A stretch of DNA of 64,000 nt from Actinobacillus suis ATCC 33415 (GCF_000739435.1 NZ_CP009159.1:1984001-2048000); one strand, 5' to 3'. Positions 46,214 to 55,852 are shown, counted from the first letter of the stretch. Notes: generated by a model from the sequence alone, not told the origin. Numbers and translations: made by a program.

Positions 46214-47569
46214 TTAGTTTTTCATTGATTGAACCGGTGCCGGAATTCGTCCGCCACGATTTACAAACACTTCGCACGAACCTTCTTTAACCGGCATAAT
46301 CGGCGCATAGCCGAGTAAGCCACCAAATTCCACGCTTTCGCCAACGTCTTTGCCAGTTACCGGAATAATACGAACTGCTGTGGTTTTGCTGTTGATCATA
46401 CCGATAGCCGCTTCATCGGCAATGATGCCGGAAATAGTGTGTGCCGGTGTTTTACCCGGTACGGCTATCATATCTAAACCGACCGAACAAACTGCCGTCA
46501 TCGCTTCTAGTTTATCTAAGGTTAAAATACCGCTCTCTGCGGCTGCGATCATACCTTCGTCTTCCGAAACCGGAATAAATGCACCACTTAAACCGCCGAC
46601 CGAGCTAGATGCCATCATACCGCCTTTTTTCACTGCATCATTTAACAATGCTAACGCTGCTGTCGTGCCGTGTGTACCGCATACACTTAAGCCCATTGCT
46701 TCTAAAATACGAGCAACGGAATCACCGATTGCCGGTGTTGGTGCGAGCGATAAGTCTAAGATACCAAACGGAATATTCAGCATTTTTGACGCTTCTTGAC
46801 CGATTAATTCACCGACACGGGTGATTTTAAACGCGGTTTTCTTCACTACTTCAGCCACTTCGGTTAGTGTTGTCGCATTTGAATTTTCTAACGCTTCTTT
46901 CACCACACCCGGGCCGGAAACGCCCACGTTAATAATCGCATCCGCTTCACCTGAACCGTGGAATGCGCCCGCCATAAACGGATTATCTTCCACCGCATTA
47001 CAGAACACCACGATTTTGGCACAACCAAAACCTTCTGGGGTAATGTCAGCAGTACGTTTAATCATTTCGCCGGCGAGTTTTACCGCATCCATATTAATTC
47101 CGGCACGGGTTGAGCCGATATTAATAGAGCTACATACGATATCGGTAGTTTTCATTGCTTCCGGAATCGAGCGAATTAAAACTTCATCGGAAGGTGACAT
47201 GCCTTTTTGCACTAACGCAGAAAATCCGCCAATAAAAGAGACACCGATCGCTTTTGCTGCTCGGTCGAGTGTTTGTGCAATAGAAACATAAGAATCCGCT
47301 TTAGTTGCTGCTGCAATTTGTGCGATAGGGGTGACAGAAATACGTTGATTAACGATAGGTACGCCATATTTGGCAGAAAGGATTTTGGCAGTTTCGACTA
47401 AGTCTTTGCCGATGGTGGTAATTTTTTGATAAATATTTTGGTTTAATTGGTCGATATCAGCACTGATACAATCGTGTAAATCGATACCGATGGTAATGGT
47501 TCGCACGTCAAAATTTTGGTCGGCGACCATTTTTATCGTTTCAATAATTTCGCTGGATTGAATACTCAT
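46214..47569 (-). CDS. PFL/DUF711 family protein (UPF0210)
   Basis: 451 residues, glycyl-radical-enzyme-like barrel fold without the radical Gly-tail. [60 protein letters not shown] and [20 protein letters not shown] are family marks. Function is unknown; the family is nearly always paired with an ACT-domain gene, as here (12 bases upstream). GAGTGGCGAA precedes the ATG. Both sit behind a PurR-like palindrome. Confidence 0.88.
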   Translation of the reverse strand: MSIQSSEIIETIKMVADQNFDVRTITIGIDLHDCISADIDQLNQNIYQKITTIGKDLVETAKILSAKYGVPIVNQRISVTPIAQIAAATKADSYVSIAQTLDRAAKAIGVSFIGGFSALVQKGMSPSDEVLIRSIPEAMKTTDIVCSSINIGSTRAGINMDAVKLAGEMIKRTADITPEGFGCAKIVVFCNAVEDNPFMAGAFHGSGEADAIINVGVSGPGVVKEALENSNATTLTEVAEVVKKTAFKITRVGELIGQEASKMLNIPFGILDLSLAPTPAIGDSVARILEAMGLSVCGTHGTTAALALLNDAVKKGGMMASSSVGGLSGAFIPVSEDEGMIAAAESGILTLDKLEAMTAVCSVGLDMIAVPGKTPAHTISGIIADEAAIGMINSKTTAVRIIPVTGKDVGESVEFGGLLGYAPIMPVKEGSCEVFVNRGGRIPAPVQSMKN

Positions 47570-47581
47570 TTCGCCACTCCC

Positions 47582-47854
47582 TTAAATACGGTGCATTGCT
47601 TTGAAAATTTCTTCGTTTTGAATACGAATATCTAACGCAAGTTTTTTACTTTCTTGTGTGAAAAATTCGGCTAATTGTGGGAATGATTTTTCACATTTTG
47701 TTGTATCCACCAAAATCACCATGGTGAAAAAGTCATCCATTAATTGTTGGCTGATATTCACGATATTAATTTGATTTTCCGCTAAGATTTTCGATACATC
47801 GTACACGATACCTACACGGTCTTTTCCAATAACAGTAATCACTGAATTGCTCAT
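47582..47854 (-). CDS. ACT-domain protein (UPF0237)
   Basis: 90 residues from the ATG at 47854 (GAGGAAGCAAC ahead); the longer open frame has no ribosome site. SVITVIGKDRVGIVYDVSKI then LAENQINIVNISQQLMDDFF is a clear ACT fold like the amino-terminal part of GcvR. ACT domains bind amino acids. Cotranscribed with the DUF711 gene; together they may form a ligand-controlled complex, which is inference. Confidence 0.88.
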   Translation of the reverse strand: MSNSVITVIGKDRVGIVYDVSKILAENQINIVNISQQLMDDFFTMVILVDTTKCEKSFPQLAEFFTQESKKLALDIRIQNEEIFKAMHRI

Positions 47855-47930
47855 TGTTGCTTCCTCGAGTTTGCATATTATTAAATAGGAAGAATGAGTA
47901 TAGCGCTGTTTCAATTTTTTGACTAGATAA

Positions 47931-47952
47931 ATTGCGCAAACGTTTGCGCAAT
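47931..47952. promoter_or_regulatory. Perfect palindrome, PurR-like operator before the ACT/DUF711 pair
   Basis: ATTGCGCAAACGTTTGCGCA followed by AT is a perfect 22-base palindrome. Its core GCAAACGTTTGC is identical to the purL PurR box core. It lies about 80 bases upstream of the ACT gene start and past the pirin terminator, so it belongs to the ACT gene. Confidence 0.7.
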
Positions 47953-47962
47953 TAAAATAAAA

Positions 47963-47986
47963 AACCACGGCAGAAATTCCGTGGTT
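47963..47986 (-). terminator. Terminator after the pirin gene
   Basis: AACCACGG pairs with CCGTGGTT around CAGAAATT; on the minus strand TTTTTTATTTT follows. Confidence 0.88.
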
Positions 47987-47991
47987 AATGT

Positions 47992-48681
47992 TTAAACTAA
48001 ATCGAATAATAAAAATTCAACATCGTTATCCGTCTCAATCGTCAATAATTGCTCAGCACGGATCCCTAACGCATCACTGGTTTCAACTTTTGTACCGTTT
48101 ACGCTTAATTGACCTCTCACTACTTGTAACCAATATGAACGGTTGCTATCCAATTCAATTTGCGCACTTTGGTTTGCAGAATACTGATAACGCCAAAGTT
48201 TCATATCTTGATAAATCTTAAATGAACCTTGTTCGGCAGTCGGCGATAAAATTAACGTACCACCTTCACGATCGGCAAATTTATCTTGGCTGTAACGAGG
48301 CGTTACGTCTTTTTGATTCGGGATAATCCAGATTTGATAAAGATGTAGCGTATCTTCTAAGTCCGGATTCATTTCCGAATGGAAAATCCCCGTACCTGCC
48401 GACATAATTTGAAATTCGCCCGCTTTAACCTCGGTTTGATTCCCCATACTATCCTTGTGAGCGACACGCCCGTTAAGTACATAAGTGAGGATTTCCATAT
48501 TATCGTGTGGGTGCATACCGAAGCCACGTGCCGGTGCAATAAAATCTTCATTAATCACACGTAAATGTGAAAAATGGATATGCTTCGGATCATAATAATT
48601 GGCAAAAGAAAAAGTATGATAACTTTCTAACCAATCAAATGAACCGTCGCCTCGCTCGTTTGCTTTTCTAACTTGTAACAT
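47992..48681 (-). CDS. Pirin family protein (YhhW type)
   Basis: 229 residues from the ATG at 48681. Two-cupin pirin: metal site GFGMHPHDNMEILTYVLNG with the His pair and Glu, HKDSMGNQTEVKAGEFQIMS and GTGIFHSEMNPDLEDTLHLY. Closely like E. coli YhhW, an iron-containing quercetin 2,3-dioxygenase; the real substrate is not known. Ends LLFDLV. Has its own terminator; the upstream spacer is shared with dps. Confidence 0.9.
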   Translation of the reverse strand: MLQVRKANERGDGSFDWLESYHTFSFANYYDPKHIHFSHLRVINEDFIAPARGFGMHPHDNMEILTYVLNGRVAHKDSMGNQTEVKAGEFQIMSAGTGIFHSEMNPDLEDTLHLYQIWIIPNQKDVTPRYSQDKFADREGGTLILSPTAEQGSFKIYQDMKLWRYQYSANQSAQIELDSNRSYWLQVVRGQLSVNGTKVETSDALGIRAEQLLTIETDNDVEFLLFDLV

Positions 48682-48997
48682 TTTAAATTCCTTATACATT
48701 TGCTATTTTTTGCGGAAATTAGACCGCTTATGAACGGCGAGCATTTTAATGTTATTTTTAACGGTAAATAAATATATAATTTATTGAATAACTATTTACT
48801 ATTAGTTAATAATATTCTTATTGCAAATGAATTTCAGAATCATTAATAGGATATATCTATTATGTAATGCATTTTGATTAGTTTTAACTATTAAAACCAA
48901 TCACACTTATCAGTGATAACAATTAGACAGCAACATAACTTTCACTCATAATTCACCCAGTTAAATGATGAAAAAGAAAACAATAGGAGTATAAATT
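48682..48997. other. Divergent spacer between pirin gene and dps
   Basis: 316 bases, strongly AT-rich, no gene seen. Holds a USS-like GACCGCTTA near the pirin side, ATAG-N7-CTAT at 48846-48860 and the inverted repeat ATCAC-N8-GTGAT at 48900-48917. Confidence 0.5.
48846..48860. promoter_or_regulatory. Possible OxyR half-site before dps
   Basis: ATAG-GATATAT-CTAT has the spacing of one OxyR half-operator (ATAG-N7-CTAT). No second half is seen at the expected distance, about 138 bases from the dps start. OxyR control of dps is known in E. coli. Confidence 0.4.
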
Positions 48998-49567
48998 ATG
49001 ACAAATAAAACGATTACTTTCCCAGTATTAAAATTAAACACTCAAACACAAGAATTAAGTGCAGATATCAATAAAAATGCCTCTCATACCGTTCCCGGTT
49101 TAACCGTTTCTACCGGTCACTTAATCGCTGATGCGCTACAAATGCGTTTACAAGGTTTAAATGAATTATCCATGATCTTAAAACACGCACACTGGAATGT
49201 TGTTGGACCAAATTTTATTTCGGTACACGAAATGTTAGACAGCCAAGTGGATGAAGTACGTGATTTTGTTGATGAAATTGCGGAGCGTATGGCAGCATTA
49301 GGCGTTGCACCGAATGGTTTATCGGGTAATTTAGTTGCAACACGTCAAACGCCTGAATATCCGCTAGGCCGTGCCACAGCACAAGATCATTTAAAAATGG
49401 TTGATTTATATTACTCACACAATATCGAAGCGCATCGTGTGGTACTTGAGCATAACGGTCATTTAGATCCGATTAGCGAAGATTTATTAGTCGCACAAAC
49501 TCGAGCATTGGAAAAATTACAATGGTTTATCCGTGCGCACTTAGATAACGGCAGCGGTAATATCTAA
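48998..49567 (+). CDS. dps: Dps, DNA-protecting ferritin-like protein
   Basis: 189 residues, a little longer than E. coli Dps (167). Ferroxidase ligands in ILKHAHWNVVGPNFISVHEM then DSQVDEVRDFVDEIAERMAA; a typical Dps core through WFIRAHLDN. The N-terminal 40 residues carry several Lys and may bind DNA. Stores iron and shields DNA from peroxide. AGGAGTAT precedes the ATG. Own terminator. Confidence 0.95.
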   Translation: MTNKTITFPVLKLNTQTQELSADINKNASHTVPGLTVSTGHLIADALQMRLQGLNELSMILKHAHWNVVGPNFISVHEMLDSQVDEVRDFVDEIAERMAALGVAPNGLSGNLVATRQTPEYPLGRATAQDHLKMVDLYYSHNIEAHRVVLEHNGHLDPISEDLLVAQTRALEKLQWFIRAHLDNGSGNI

Positions 49568-49594
49568 TTAAAAATTGAACAAATCCCTCTAAGT

Positions 49595-49633
49595 AAGCGG
49601 CTAGTTGTTGCAATATGCAAACAATTAGCCGCT
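49595..49633 (+). terminator. Rho-independent terminator after dps
   Basis: AAGCGGCTA-TTGTT arm pairs with AACAA-TAGCCGCTT (small mismatches) and is followed by TTTTTT; the ends look like altered USS. Confidence 0.85.
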
Positions 49634-49779
49634 TTTTTATGACCTACCTCTCATTCTGAAATCAAGCCAATTTACATCTCCAATTTTTTAGAGTATGGTA
49701 TTTCTTAGTATTTTAGTAAGGTATTAATATACTGACTAAAATCAATATCAACACAACTTAACTAAAATGGAGCTTCAAT

Positions 49780-50211
49780 ATGGCTGAACAAATCGTGCCT
49801 TCAAATGATGCAATTCTAAAAGCAGTACAAGATACTCTCGTGATTTCAACCACCGATTTACAAGGTGTGATTACCTATGCGAACGATTTATTTTGCAAAC
49901 TTACCGGTTTTTCACGTGAGGAATTAATCGGTCAACCGCATAACATCGTACGCCATCCGGCAGTCGCAAAAGAAGTTTATAAAGAGATGTGGGATACCAT
50001 TCAAGCAGGGAAAATCTGGACAGGTATCGTGCCGAACTGCGGAAAAGGCGGCGTTGTTTATGTGGTAGATACGACAGTTCAACCGATGTTTGATGAAGCG
50101 GGTAATATTACCGGCTATATTAGCGTGCGTCGCGTGATTAACGACTTAATGGATAATTTCGAAGCCGTTGAATTATCAAAAGAAATTTACGACGAATTCT
50201 ACGATAAATAA
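49780..50211 (+). CDS. Stand-alone PAS-domain protein (Aer-like)
   Basis: 143 residues, one PAS domain with no output domain. DLQGVITYANDLFCKLTGFS, ELIGQPHNIVRHPAVAKEVY, KEMWDTIQAGKIWTGIVPNC and YVVDTTVQPMFDEAGNITGY match the FAD-binding PAS of the aerotaxis sensor Aer (the HPAVAK segment replaces HPDMP). Pasteurellaceae lack chemotaxis systems, so it must act differently, perhaps as a redox sensor. The ATG has a poor ribosome site (AAAATGGAGC). Its terminator and then the diflavin reductase gene follow directly. Confidence 0.8.
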   Translation: MAEQIVPSNDAILKAVQDTLVISTTDLQGVITYANDLFCKLTGFSREELIGQPHNIVRHPAVAKEVYKEMWDTIQAGKIWTGIVPNCGKGGVVYVVDTTVQPMFDEAGNITGYISVRRVINDLMDNFEAVELSKEIYDEFYDK

Positions 50212-50217
50212 TTTGCT

Positions 50218-50251
50218 AAAGCGTACGCAATCTCTTCTGCGTACGCTTTTT
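50218..50251 (+). terminator. Terminator between PAS gene and reductase gene
   Basis: AAAGCGTACGC pairs perfectly with GCGTACGCTTT around AATCTCTTCT and is followed by TTTTTA. Confidence 0.85.
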
Positions 50252-50269
50252 AGTTCAGGAGAAGATTTA

Positions 50270-51826
50270 ATGCAATCTATTTCTCATGTCCATATTGCTT
50301 ACGGTTCAGAATCAGGTAATGCAGAACAACTCGCTCAGCAGCTTGCACAACAACCCTTTCTACAACCATATCAGCCAACTATCGCAACGCTAAACGAGAC
50401 AGAACTCACTCACTTAGATCCACAAAGCCTGTTATTAATCATTACTAGTTCGTTTGGTGACGGTGAACCGCCAGAGAATGCGGAAGATTTCATTGAAAAT
50501 TTCCTTGCAAATTCGACCGCTTATCAAGGACGTTACGCCATTTTTGGTTTGGGTGATGTCAGTTATGATAAGTTTTGCGGTTATAGTCGCAAGCTCGATC
50601 AATTCTTTCAAACGCAACAATTACCTGCATTGATTGAACGAGTGGATGCCGACCTAAACTATCAGGAAATTTTTAAACTCTGGCTCCCGTTACTCGAGCA
50701 AGCGCTGAATAAACCGGAAGCTGCGCCACTAACACATAAACTCTCCGTGAAAGTGTATGATGAAAACCAAACCTATGCGGCACAAGTGTTAGAGATTCAG
50801 CGATTAGCGCAGTCCGAGCCGGCGGTTTATCACCTACGCTTATCGCTTGAAAATAGCGGCATTTTTTACCAAGCCGGCGATTTAATTTATGTGCAAGTTC
50901 AACAGCAGGATGATTTACTCAATATGTTCGTCCAATGGTTTGGCGATGACAATGCGGCACAGCAATTACGCCATAAAGAGTTGCGCCTATTAACTAAAAA
51001 CGCATTAAGAGAGCTGGCAAAAATTTGTTCGAATCATGCGTTAAAAGAGTTACTTAAAATTGCCAATAAAAAAGCGCTTGAACAATATCTTTACGGGCAT
51101 GATTTACTCGATGTATTGCGTGATTTTGACCCGCAAAAAATCATCTCGCTTGCTGATCTGCAAGCTATTTTGCCGAATCTTACCGCTCGCGCCTACTCCA
51201 TTAGCTCTTGCGGTAAAACGCATCCGGAATATGTCGACTTATGTATTCGCCAAGTACAATACCAGCTTGCTGACCGCCAATATTACGGTACGGCAAGCTG
51301 TCATTTGGCACAATTACAAGCGGGTGATTTTGTACAAATCTTTGCAAAAGCAAATCCTCACTTCCATTTGCCGGAAAATGATAAACCGATTGTGATGATT
51401 GGCTCCGGCACCGGCATTGCGCCTTATATCGGCTTCTTACAAAATCTTGCAGCACAAACATCCGCTCGTCAAACGTATCTGTTCTTCGGCGAACGGTATG
51501 CAGCGAAAGATTTTCTATACCAAACCGAATTGGAAAACTATCTGAAAGCCGGCACACTGACCCAGCTTTTCACCGCATTTTCTCGTGATCAAGCGGAAAA
51601 ATTCTATGTACAAGATGCATTGGCACAACAAGCCGCATTAATTTGGCAATTAATTGAGCAAGGCGCTTATTTCTACGTATGCGGCAGCAAAACGATGAGT
51701 AAAGCGATTGATGAAACGTTATTGAATGTTGCGGCACAGGTTGGAAATCAGCCGAATATCGATGCGTTTAATAATATTGTTGCACAGCTTGTGGCGGATA
51801 AACGTTTGTTCCGAGACGTGTACTAG
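50270..51826 (+). CDS. Diflavin reductase, CysJ-like (sulfite reductase flavoprotein alpha-type)
   Basis: 518 residues from the ATG at 50270 (CAGGAGAAG ahead). Order of domains: flavodoxin-like FMN domain (about 5-145, YGSESGNAEQLAQQL and TSSFGDGEPPENAEDF and GLGDVSYDKFCGYS), FAD-binding domain with RAYSISSCGKTHPEYVDLC and YGTASCHLAQLQAGD, and NADPH domain with PIVMIGSGTGIAPYIGFLQN, FGERYAAKDFLY and YFYVCGSKTMSKAIDETL. It should move electrons from NADPH to a partner. No cysI or other partner is adjacent. Similar to CysJ but shorter (about 600 in E. coli). Confidence 0.85.
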   Translation: MQSISHVHIAYGSESGNAEQLAQQLAQQPFLQPYQPTIATLNETELTHLDPQSLLLIITSSFGDGEPPENAEDFIENFLANSTAYQGRYAIFGLGDVSYDKFCGYSRKLDQFFQTQQLPALIERVDADLNYQEIFKLWLPLLEQALNKPEAAPLTHKLSVKVYDENQTYAAQVLEIQRLAQSEPAVYHLRLSLENSGIFYQAGDLIYVQVQQQDDLLNMFVQWFGDDNAAQQLRHKELRLLTKNALRELAKICSNHALKELLKIANKKALEQYLYGHDLLDVLRDFDPQKIISLADLQAILPNLTARAYSISSCGKTHPEYVDLCIRQVQYQLADRQYYGTASCHLAQLQAGDFVQIFAKANPHFHLPENDKPIVMIGSGTGIAPYIGFLQNLAAQTSARQTYLFFGERYAAKDFLYQTELENYLKAGTLTQLFTAFSRDQAEKFYVQDALAQQAALIWQLIEQGAYFYVCGSKTMSKAIDETLLNVAAQVGNQPNIDAFNNIVAQLVADKRLFRDVY

Positions 51827-51838
51827 CCGGTAAAATAA

Positions 51839-51884
51839 ACAAGCGGTCAAATTTGCAAAAAATCTTACAAATTGAACCGCTTGT
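51839..51884. terminator. Facing USS pair between convergent genes
   Basis: ACAAGCGGTCAAATTTGC faces AAATTGAACCGCTTGT, 13 bases past the reductase stop; probable bidirectional terminator. Confidence 0.7.
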
Positions 51885-51913
51885 TATATTTACCCATAGA
51901 CGCAAAGTATCCG

Positions 51914-52813
51914 CTACGGAATATCATGCCCTTGCGAGGCCACATAAACGTTGATCCATTCCTCTTCACTAAGAGTAATATCCAATGCCCTTACTGCATT
52001 TTCAACTCGAGCAATCTGTCCGGAACCAATAATCGGCATAATCTTCGCCGGATGTGCTAAAAGCCAAGCGTAGCTCAAAACGTCCAATCGTTGTTCACCA
52101 TATTTTTCACCAATTGTTCTCAATGCTTTTGCCACTTGTAGGCTTCGTTGGTCTTGATTAAAAATTTTACCACCTGCAAGTGGTGACCAAGCCATTGGAC
52201 GAATCCGTTTTTCCAATAAGAAATCTAGCGAGCCGTCATCAAACGGTGCTAACTGCAAGGGGGAAATTTCAATTTGATTGGTTACTAACGGTAGGGAAAG
52301 ATAAGATTGCAACATTGAGAACTTAGCCGGCGTGTAATTCGATACGCCAAAATGGCGCACTTTTCCGGCTTGATGTAAATCTTCAAACGCACGGGCAATT
52401 TGTTCCGGATCGGCACAAGGCGAGAGGCGGTGAATCAATAAAACATCCAGATAATCACTATTGAGTTGTTGCAAAGAACGTTCTGCCGACCAAACGATAT
52501 GTTCATAACTGTTATCGTAGTGGTGTGTTTTGATAGCCGGTAACGTTTGGTTCGGGTATAAAATTCCGCACTTTGTAATTAACGTCAGTTTCTCACGCAA
52601 AGACTTATCCAGCGCCAATGCTTTGCCAAATTGTCCTTCGGATGTAAAACCGCCGTAACACGCAGCGTGGTCTAACGTATCAATCCCGAGTTCTAACCCC
52701 TGCTGCACAAAGCGTAACAGCTCCTGCGGTGTTTTCTGCCATTCATTTAATCGCCAAAATCCTTGAATCAAGCGGCTAAATCTCAGTGTCGGTGTGAGTT
52801 GAATATATTGCAT
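51914..52813 (-). CDS. Aldo/keto reductase, YdhF type
   Basis: 299 residues from the ATG at 52813 (AGGAG ahead). NADPH aldo/keto reductase barrel: RLIQGFWRLNEW, GIDTLDHAACYGGF (catalytic Asp and Tyr), TLITKCGI (Lys), LDVLLIHRLSP (His), GKVRHFGVSNYTPAKFSMLQ and LVTNQIEISPL. Nearest known relative is E. coli YdhF. Substrate unknown. Confidence 0.88.
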   Translation of the reverse strand: MQYIQLTPTLRFSRLIQGFWRLNEWQKTPQELLRFVQQGLELGIDTLDHAACYGGFTSEGQFGKALALDKSLREKLTLITKCGILYPNQTLPAIKTHHYDNSYEHIVWSAERSLQQLNSDYLDVLLIHRLSPCADPEQIARAFEDLHQAGKVRHFGVSNYTPAKFSMLQSYLSLPLVTNQIEISPLQLAPFDDGSLDFLLEKRIRPMAWSPLAGGKIFNQDQRSLQVAKALRTIGEKYGEQRLDVLSYAWLLAHPAKIMPIIGSGQIARVENAVRALDITLSEEEWINVYVASQGHDIP

Positions 52814-52906
52814 AGCGGCTCCTATCACTCTTGTTTAAATAACAGTCAGTGTACGCCCGCGCATTTATTTATTCTATGCTTTTGATATATCCATTTAGAT
52901 AAAAAA

Positions 52907-52942
52907 ATACCTTTAGCGTATTACAAACCGCTAAAGGTATTT
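52907..52942. terminator. Bidirectional terminator
   Basis: AAATACCTTTAGCG pairs with CGCTAAAGGTATTT around a 8-10-base loop; TTTTTT follows on the minus strand, ending the lipoprotein gene transcript. Confidence 0.85.
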
Positions 52943-52971
52943 ATATGTAAGAGCCATTGGTTCTCTAAGCA

Positions 52972-53538
52972 TTACAGCAATAATGCCGAACCCCATTTAA
53001 TAATATCGAAGAAGAATTTGTTATCATTCGTTGCAACACCGTCGCCGCTTTTCGCATCGGTTTTTACTTCTTCAACCATTCCGCTCTTATACTGACCTTT
53101 GACTACAGCCAAGTCATCTTTGGCTTGAGCACGTAGAATTTGGCACTGTTTATTGCTCATCTTTTCGATATCAGCCGGCGAATTTTTAAATTTCTTAAAT
53201 TGATATTGTGCATAGCCCATAGACTTCTCATCGCCTTGCACGATCTTCACGTATTGTTCGCCAATTACTTCTTCCAACGGATAGAAGAACACATACTGTG
53301 AATGAATGTAAGCATCTTCTTTAGAAAAATGCGCTTGCTGAATACGTGTCAGATTCGGATAAATACACTGAGAAGCTTGTTCGCTTAATGCTACCCAACG
53401 TTGTGCGTCCTTATCCGATAACACATAATCGGCATTCGCAAATTCACCCGGAAATGCTTCTTGTTGTACCGATTTACCTGAGAATGAACAGCCTACGGTC
53501 AACACTGTCATTCCGACTAACATAATTTTTTTTAACAT
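52972..53538 (-). CDS. Putative lipoprotein, unknown function
   Basis: 188 residues. Lipoprotein signal with TVGC (Cys17). Mature part has segments [40 protein letters not shown] and [20 protein letters not shown] with two Cys. I do not recall a family with a known role; it looks like a Pasteurellaceae surface lipoprotein. It ends in a hydrophobic [12 protein letters not shown]. It lies on its own, with a terminator after it. Confidence 0.7.
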   Translation of the reverse strand: MLKKIMLVGMTVLTVGCSFSGKSVQQEAFPGEFANADYVLSDKDAQRWVALSEQASQCIYPNLTRIQQAHFSKEDAYIHSQYVFFYPLEEVIGEQYVKIVQGDEKSMGYAQYQFKKFKNSPADIEKMSNKQCQILRAQAKDDLAVVKGQYKSGMVEEVKTDAKSGDGVATNDNKFFFDIIKWGSALLL

Positions 53539-53643
53539 GGCTAACCTTGAATTAAATCTAAATAAAGGTGGCTGATTGTAGCATTTATCAATAAATGCGC
53601 AAACAAGCGGTCAAATTTACCTATTTTTTTGCACATTTAACAC

Positions 53644-53669
53644 AAAGCCCTCTACAAAGAGAGGGCTTT
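53644..53669 (-). terminator. Terminator after lipA
   Basis: AAAGCCCTCT pairs with AGAGGGCTTT around ACAAAG, about 15 bases past the lipA stop. Confidence 0.75.
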
Positions 53670-53684
53670 ATCTATATGGCACTA

Positions 53685-54677
53685 TTATTTAACTAATTCG
53701 CCTTTCGCCTGTAAATCTGCATGATATGAAGAACGAACAAACGGACCGCAAGCAGCGTGTTCGAAGCCCATTTTTTCCGCTTCACTACGGAACATATCAA
53801 ACTCTTCCGGCGGTACATAACGTTCTACTTTTAAGTGATGACGACTCGGTTGCAAATATTGACCGATAGTCAACATCGTTACGCCATGATCACGTAAATC
53901 CTGCATTACTTCTAAAATTTCTTCGTTGGTTTCACCAAGACCTACCATTAAACCTGATTTAGTCGGAATACCCGGGAATTCTTGTTTGAAGATTTTAAGT
54001 AACTCAAGCGACCATTTATAGTCTGCACCCGGACGCACTTCACGGTATAAACGTGGCACGTTCTCAAGGTTATGGTTAAACACATCCGGCGGATTTTGCT
54101 TTAAAATTGCAACCGCTTGTTCTACACGGCCACGGAAGTCCGGTACTAAAATTTCCACTTTACATTCCGGATTTAATGCTTTGATTTCACGTACAGTGGC
54201 AGCAAAATGCGCCGCACCGCGATCAGCTAAGTCATCACGGTCAACCGAAGTAATTACCACATATTTTAGCTTCATATCTTGTACGGTTTCCGCCACTTTA
54301 CGCGGTTCTTCCGGATCTAACGGTAACGGTTTACCGTGTGCAACGTCACAGAACGGACAACGACGAGTACAAATTGCGCCCATAATCATAAAAGTTGCCG
54401 TACCGTGGTTAAAACATTCGTGCAAGTTCGGGCAAGACGCTTCTTCACACACAGAATGTAAGCCGTGGCGGCGCATACCGTGCTTGATACTATCAATTTT
54501 TGCCGAAGCCGCCGGTAATTTAATTTTCATCCAACTTGGTTTTGGTAATAACTCTTGGTCAGGGTCAATATTACGCACTTGGATTACAGAAGTTTTGGCT
54601 GCGTCGCGATATTTAACGCCACGCTCCATTTTAAATGCTTCCATTTTTGTAGGCTTAGTGCCTGTAGCAGTTGTCAT
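53685..54677 (-). CDS. lipA: Lipoyl synthase
   Basis: Radical SAM enzyme that inserts two sulfurs into octanoyl-ACP-derived octanoyl domains. 330 residues. The auxiliary cluster Cys set is [12 protein letters not shown] near 79-90, the radical SAM set is CTRRCPFC near 105-112, and RSSYHA near the C-terminus carries the Ser ligand. Last gene of the cluster that begins with rsfS. A GGGCGG/CCGCCC hairpin (54709-54729) lies just upstream, within the gap from lipB. Confidence 0.96.
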   Translation of the reverse strand: MTTATGTKPTKMEAFKMERGVKYRDAAKTSVIQVRNIDPDQELLPKPSWMKIKLPAASAKIDSIKHGMRRHGLHSVCEEASCPNLHECFNHGTATFMIMGAICTRRCPFCDVAHGKPLPLDPEEPRKVAETVQDMKLKYVVITSVDRDDLADRGAAHFAATVREIKALNPECKVEILVPDFRGRVEQAVAILKQNPPDVFNHNLENVPRLYREVRPGADYKWSLELLKIFKQEFPGIPTKSGLMVGLGETNEEILEVMQDLRDHGVTMLTIGQYLQPSRHHLKVERYVPPEEFDMFRSEAEKMGFEHAACGPFVRSSYHADLQAKGELVK

Positions 54678-54708
54678 TAAGTTCTATCCTTTTCTATGCA
54701 ATTTTAAA

Positions 54709-54729
54709 GGGCGGAGATAAACCCCGCCC
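54709..54729. repeat. Hairpin between lipB and lipA
   Basis: GGGCGG-AGATAAACC-CCGCCC, about 30 bases upstream of the lipA start; possible mRNA processing or expression-balancing element. Confidence 0.45.
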
Positions 54730-54788
54730 CTACACAGATCTTACAATTCTGATAATCTTTTTATTAACGGGCAAATGCCTTACGAACA

Positions 54789-55445
54789 TTATTTGTTAAC
54801 AATTTGTTGATCATTATACCCTAAAATGTTGCAAAAGTGAGCTACTAATTTAGGGGCAACTAAATCACATTGCGCTTCTGCTTCCACAATATAATCTTTC
54901 AATTGCGCCATTTCCAATCCGGCATAGCCGCACGGATTAATATTTCTAAACGGCGTTAAATCCATATTCACATTAAATGCCAAGCCATGAAACGAGCGAC
55001 CTTGGCGAATACGTAACCCTAACGAACAAATTTTCTTACCGTCAATATACACGCCCGGTGCATCCGGTTTTGGATAACCTTCAATCCCATAATCCGCTAA
55101 TGTTTTAACCACACATTGCTCCAAAGCGGTCACCAAATCTCGCACCGAAACCTCTTTACCTTGCGCTTTTAAACGTTTGATATCAATCAGCACATACATA
55201 ATCTGCTGCCCTTCGCCGTGGTAAGTAATTTGTCCGCCACGGTCGGTTTGCACCACAGGAATATTGGTCGGATTAAGTAAATGTTCCGGTTTACCGGCAG
55301 AACCTTGGGTAAATACTGCCGGATGCTGGACGAGCCAGATTTCATCTGCAGTATTTTCATCGCGAGAATCGGTGAAATCTTGCATTTTGTGCCAGATTTC
55401 TTCATACGGTTGCACGCCAAGTTGGCGAATGATGAGTTGATTCAT
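54789..55445 (-). CDS. lipB: Octanoyltransferase LipB
   Basis: Moves octanoyl from ACP to lipoate-dependent enzymes; LipA then adds sulfur. 218 residues. [40 protein letters not shown] (catalytic Lys) and [19 protein letters not shown] (catalytic Cys) are the expected motifs. GAATAATC region precedes the ATG; lies 29 bases after ybeD. Ends a tight cluster with ybeD and dacA upstream. Confidence 0.95.
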   Translation of the reverse strand: MNQLIIRQLGVQPYEEIWHKMQDFTDSRDENTADEIWLVQHPAVFTQGSAGKPEHLLNPTNIPVVQTDRGGQITYHGEGQQIMYVLIDIKRLKAQGKEVSVRDLVTALEQCVVKTLADYGIEGYPKPDAPGVYIDGKKICSLGLRIRQGRSFHGLAFNVNMDLTPFRNINPCGYAGLEMAQLKDYIVEAEAQCDLVAPKLVAHFCNILGYNDQQIVNK

Positions 55446-55474
55446 TAGATTATCTCCGTCCGGAAAAAGGGTTC

Positions 55475-55774
55475 TTATAAAACCATTCTCACGCCGGCAA
55501 TTTTAGCAAGCTCAGTATAAAGCGTTTCAACTTGATCAATATGTTCGGCAATAATATCAATTGAAACCGAGTTATAAGTCCCTTTTGAGCTACGTTGCTG
55601 ACGTGGGTTGTAATCGCCTTTTGCGTGAATTTGCGTTACCGCCACTACGTCATCCACTAAATCTTCACGATGTGTACCCACCACTTTAAATGTAAATGAA
55701 CATGGGAATTCTAATAAATCTTTTAATTTTGCTTGGGGTAAATCTTGTAGGTTTACTGTTCTTGATTGTGTCAT
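55475..55774 (-). CDS. ybeD: YbeD (DUF493/UPF0250) protein
   Basis: 99 residues from the ATG in the GTCAT stretch near 55774, with GAGAAGGATATAAAT ahead; the longer frame would start with a GTG inside the USS pair and has no good ribosome site. [20 protein letters not shown] and [20 protein letters not shown] then [15 protein letters not shown] match the ferredoxin-like YbeD family that always accompanies dacA and lipB. Function unclear; possible ACT-like regulator of lipoate metabolism. Confidence 0.9.
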   Translation of the reverse strand: MTQSRTVNLQDLPQAKLKDLLEFPCSFTFKVVGTHREDLVDDVVAVTQIHAKGDYNPRQQRSSKGTYNSVSIDIIAEHIDQVETLYTELAKIAGVRMVL

Positions 55775-55806
55775 ATTTATATCCTTCTCTCTTTTGCTAT
55801 TAAGAC

Positions 55807-55852
55807 CAAGCGGTATGATTTTGCAAATTTTTTGCGAAATCACACCGCTTGT
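55807..55852. terminator. Facing USS pair between dacA and ybeD
   Basis: AAGCGGTATGATTTTGCA faces GAAATCACACCGCTTGT, 33 bases upstream of the ybeD ATG and 50 past the dacA stop. Confidence 0.65.

Noticed and set aside
46821..47291. 156-codon open frame opposite the DUF711 gene
   Set aside because: Ser/Thr/Pro-rich translation typical of an antisense shadow; the minus-strand gene is clearly real.
54181..54720. 179-codon open frame on the + strand
   Set aside because: Antisense to lipA, whose iron-sulfur motifs are unmistakable.
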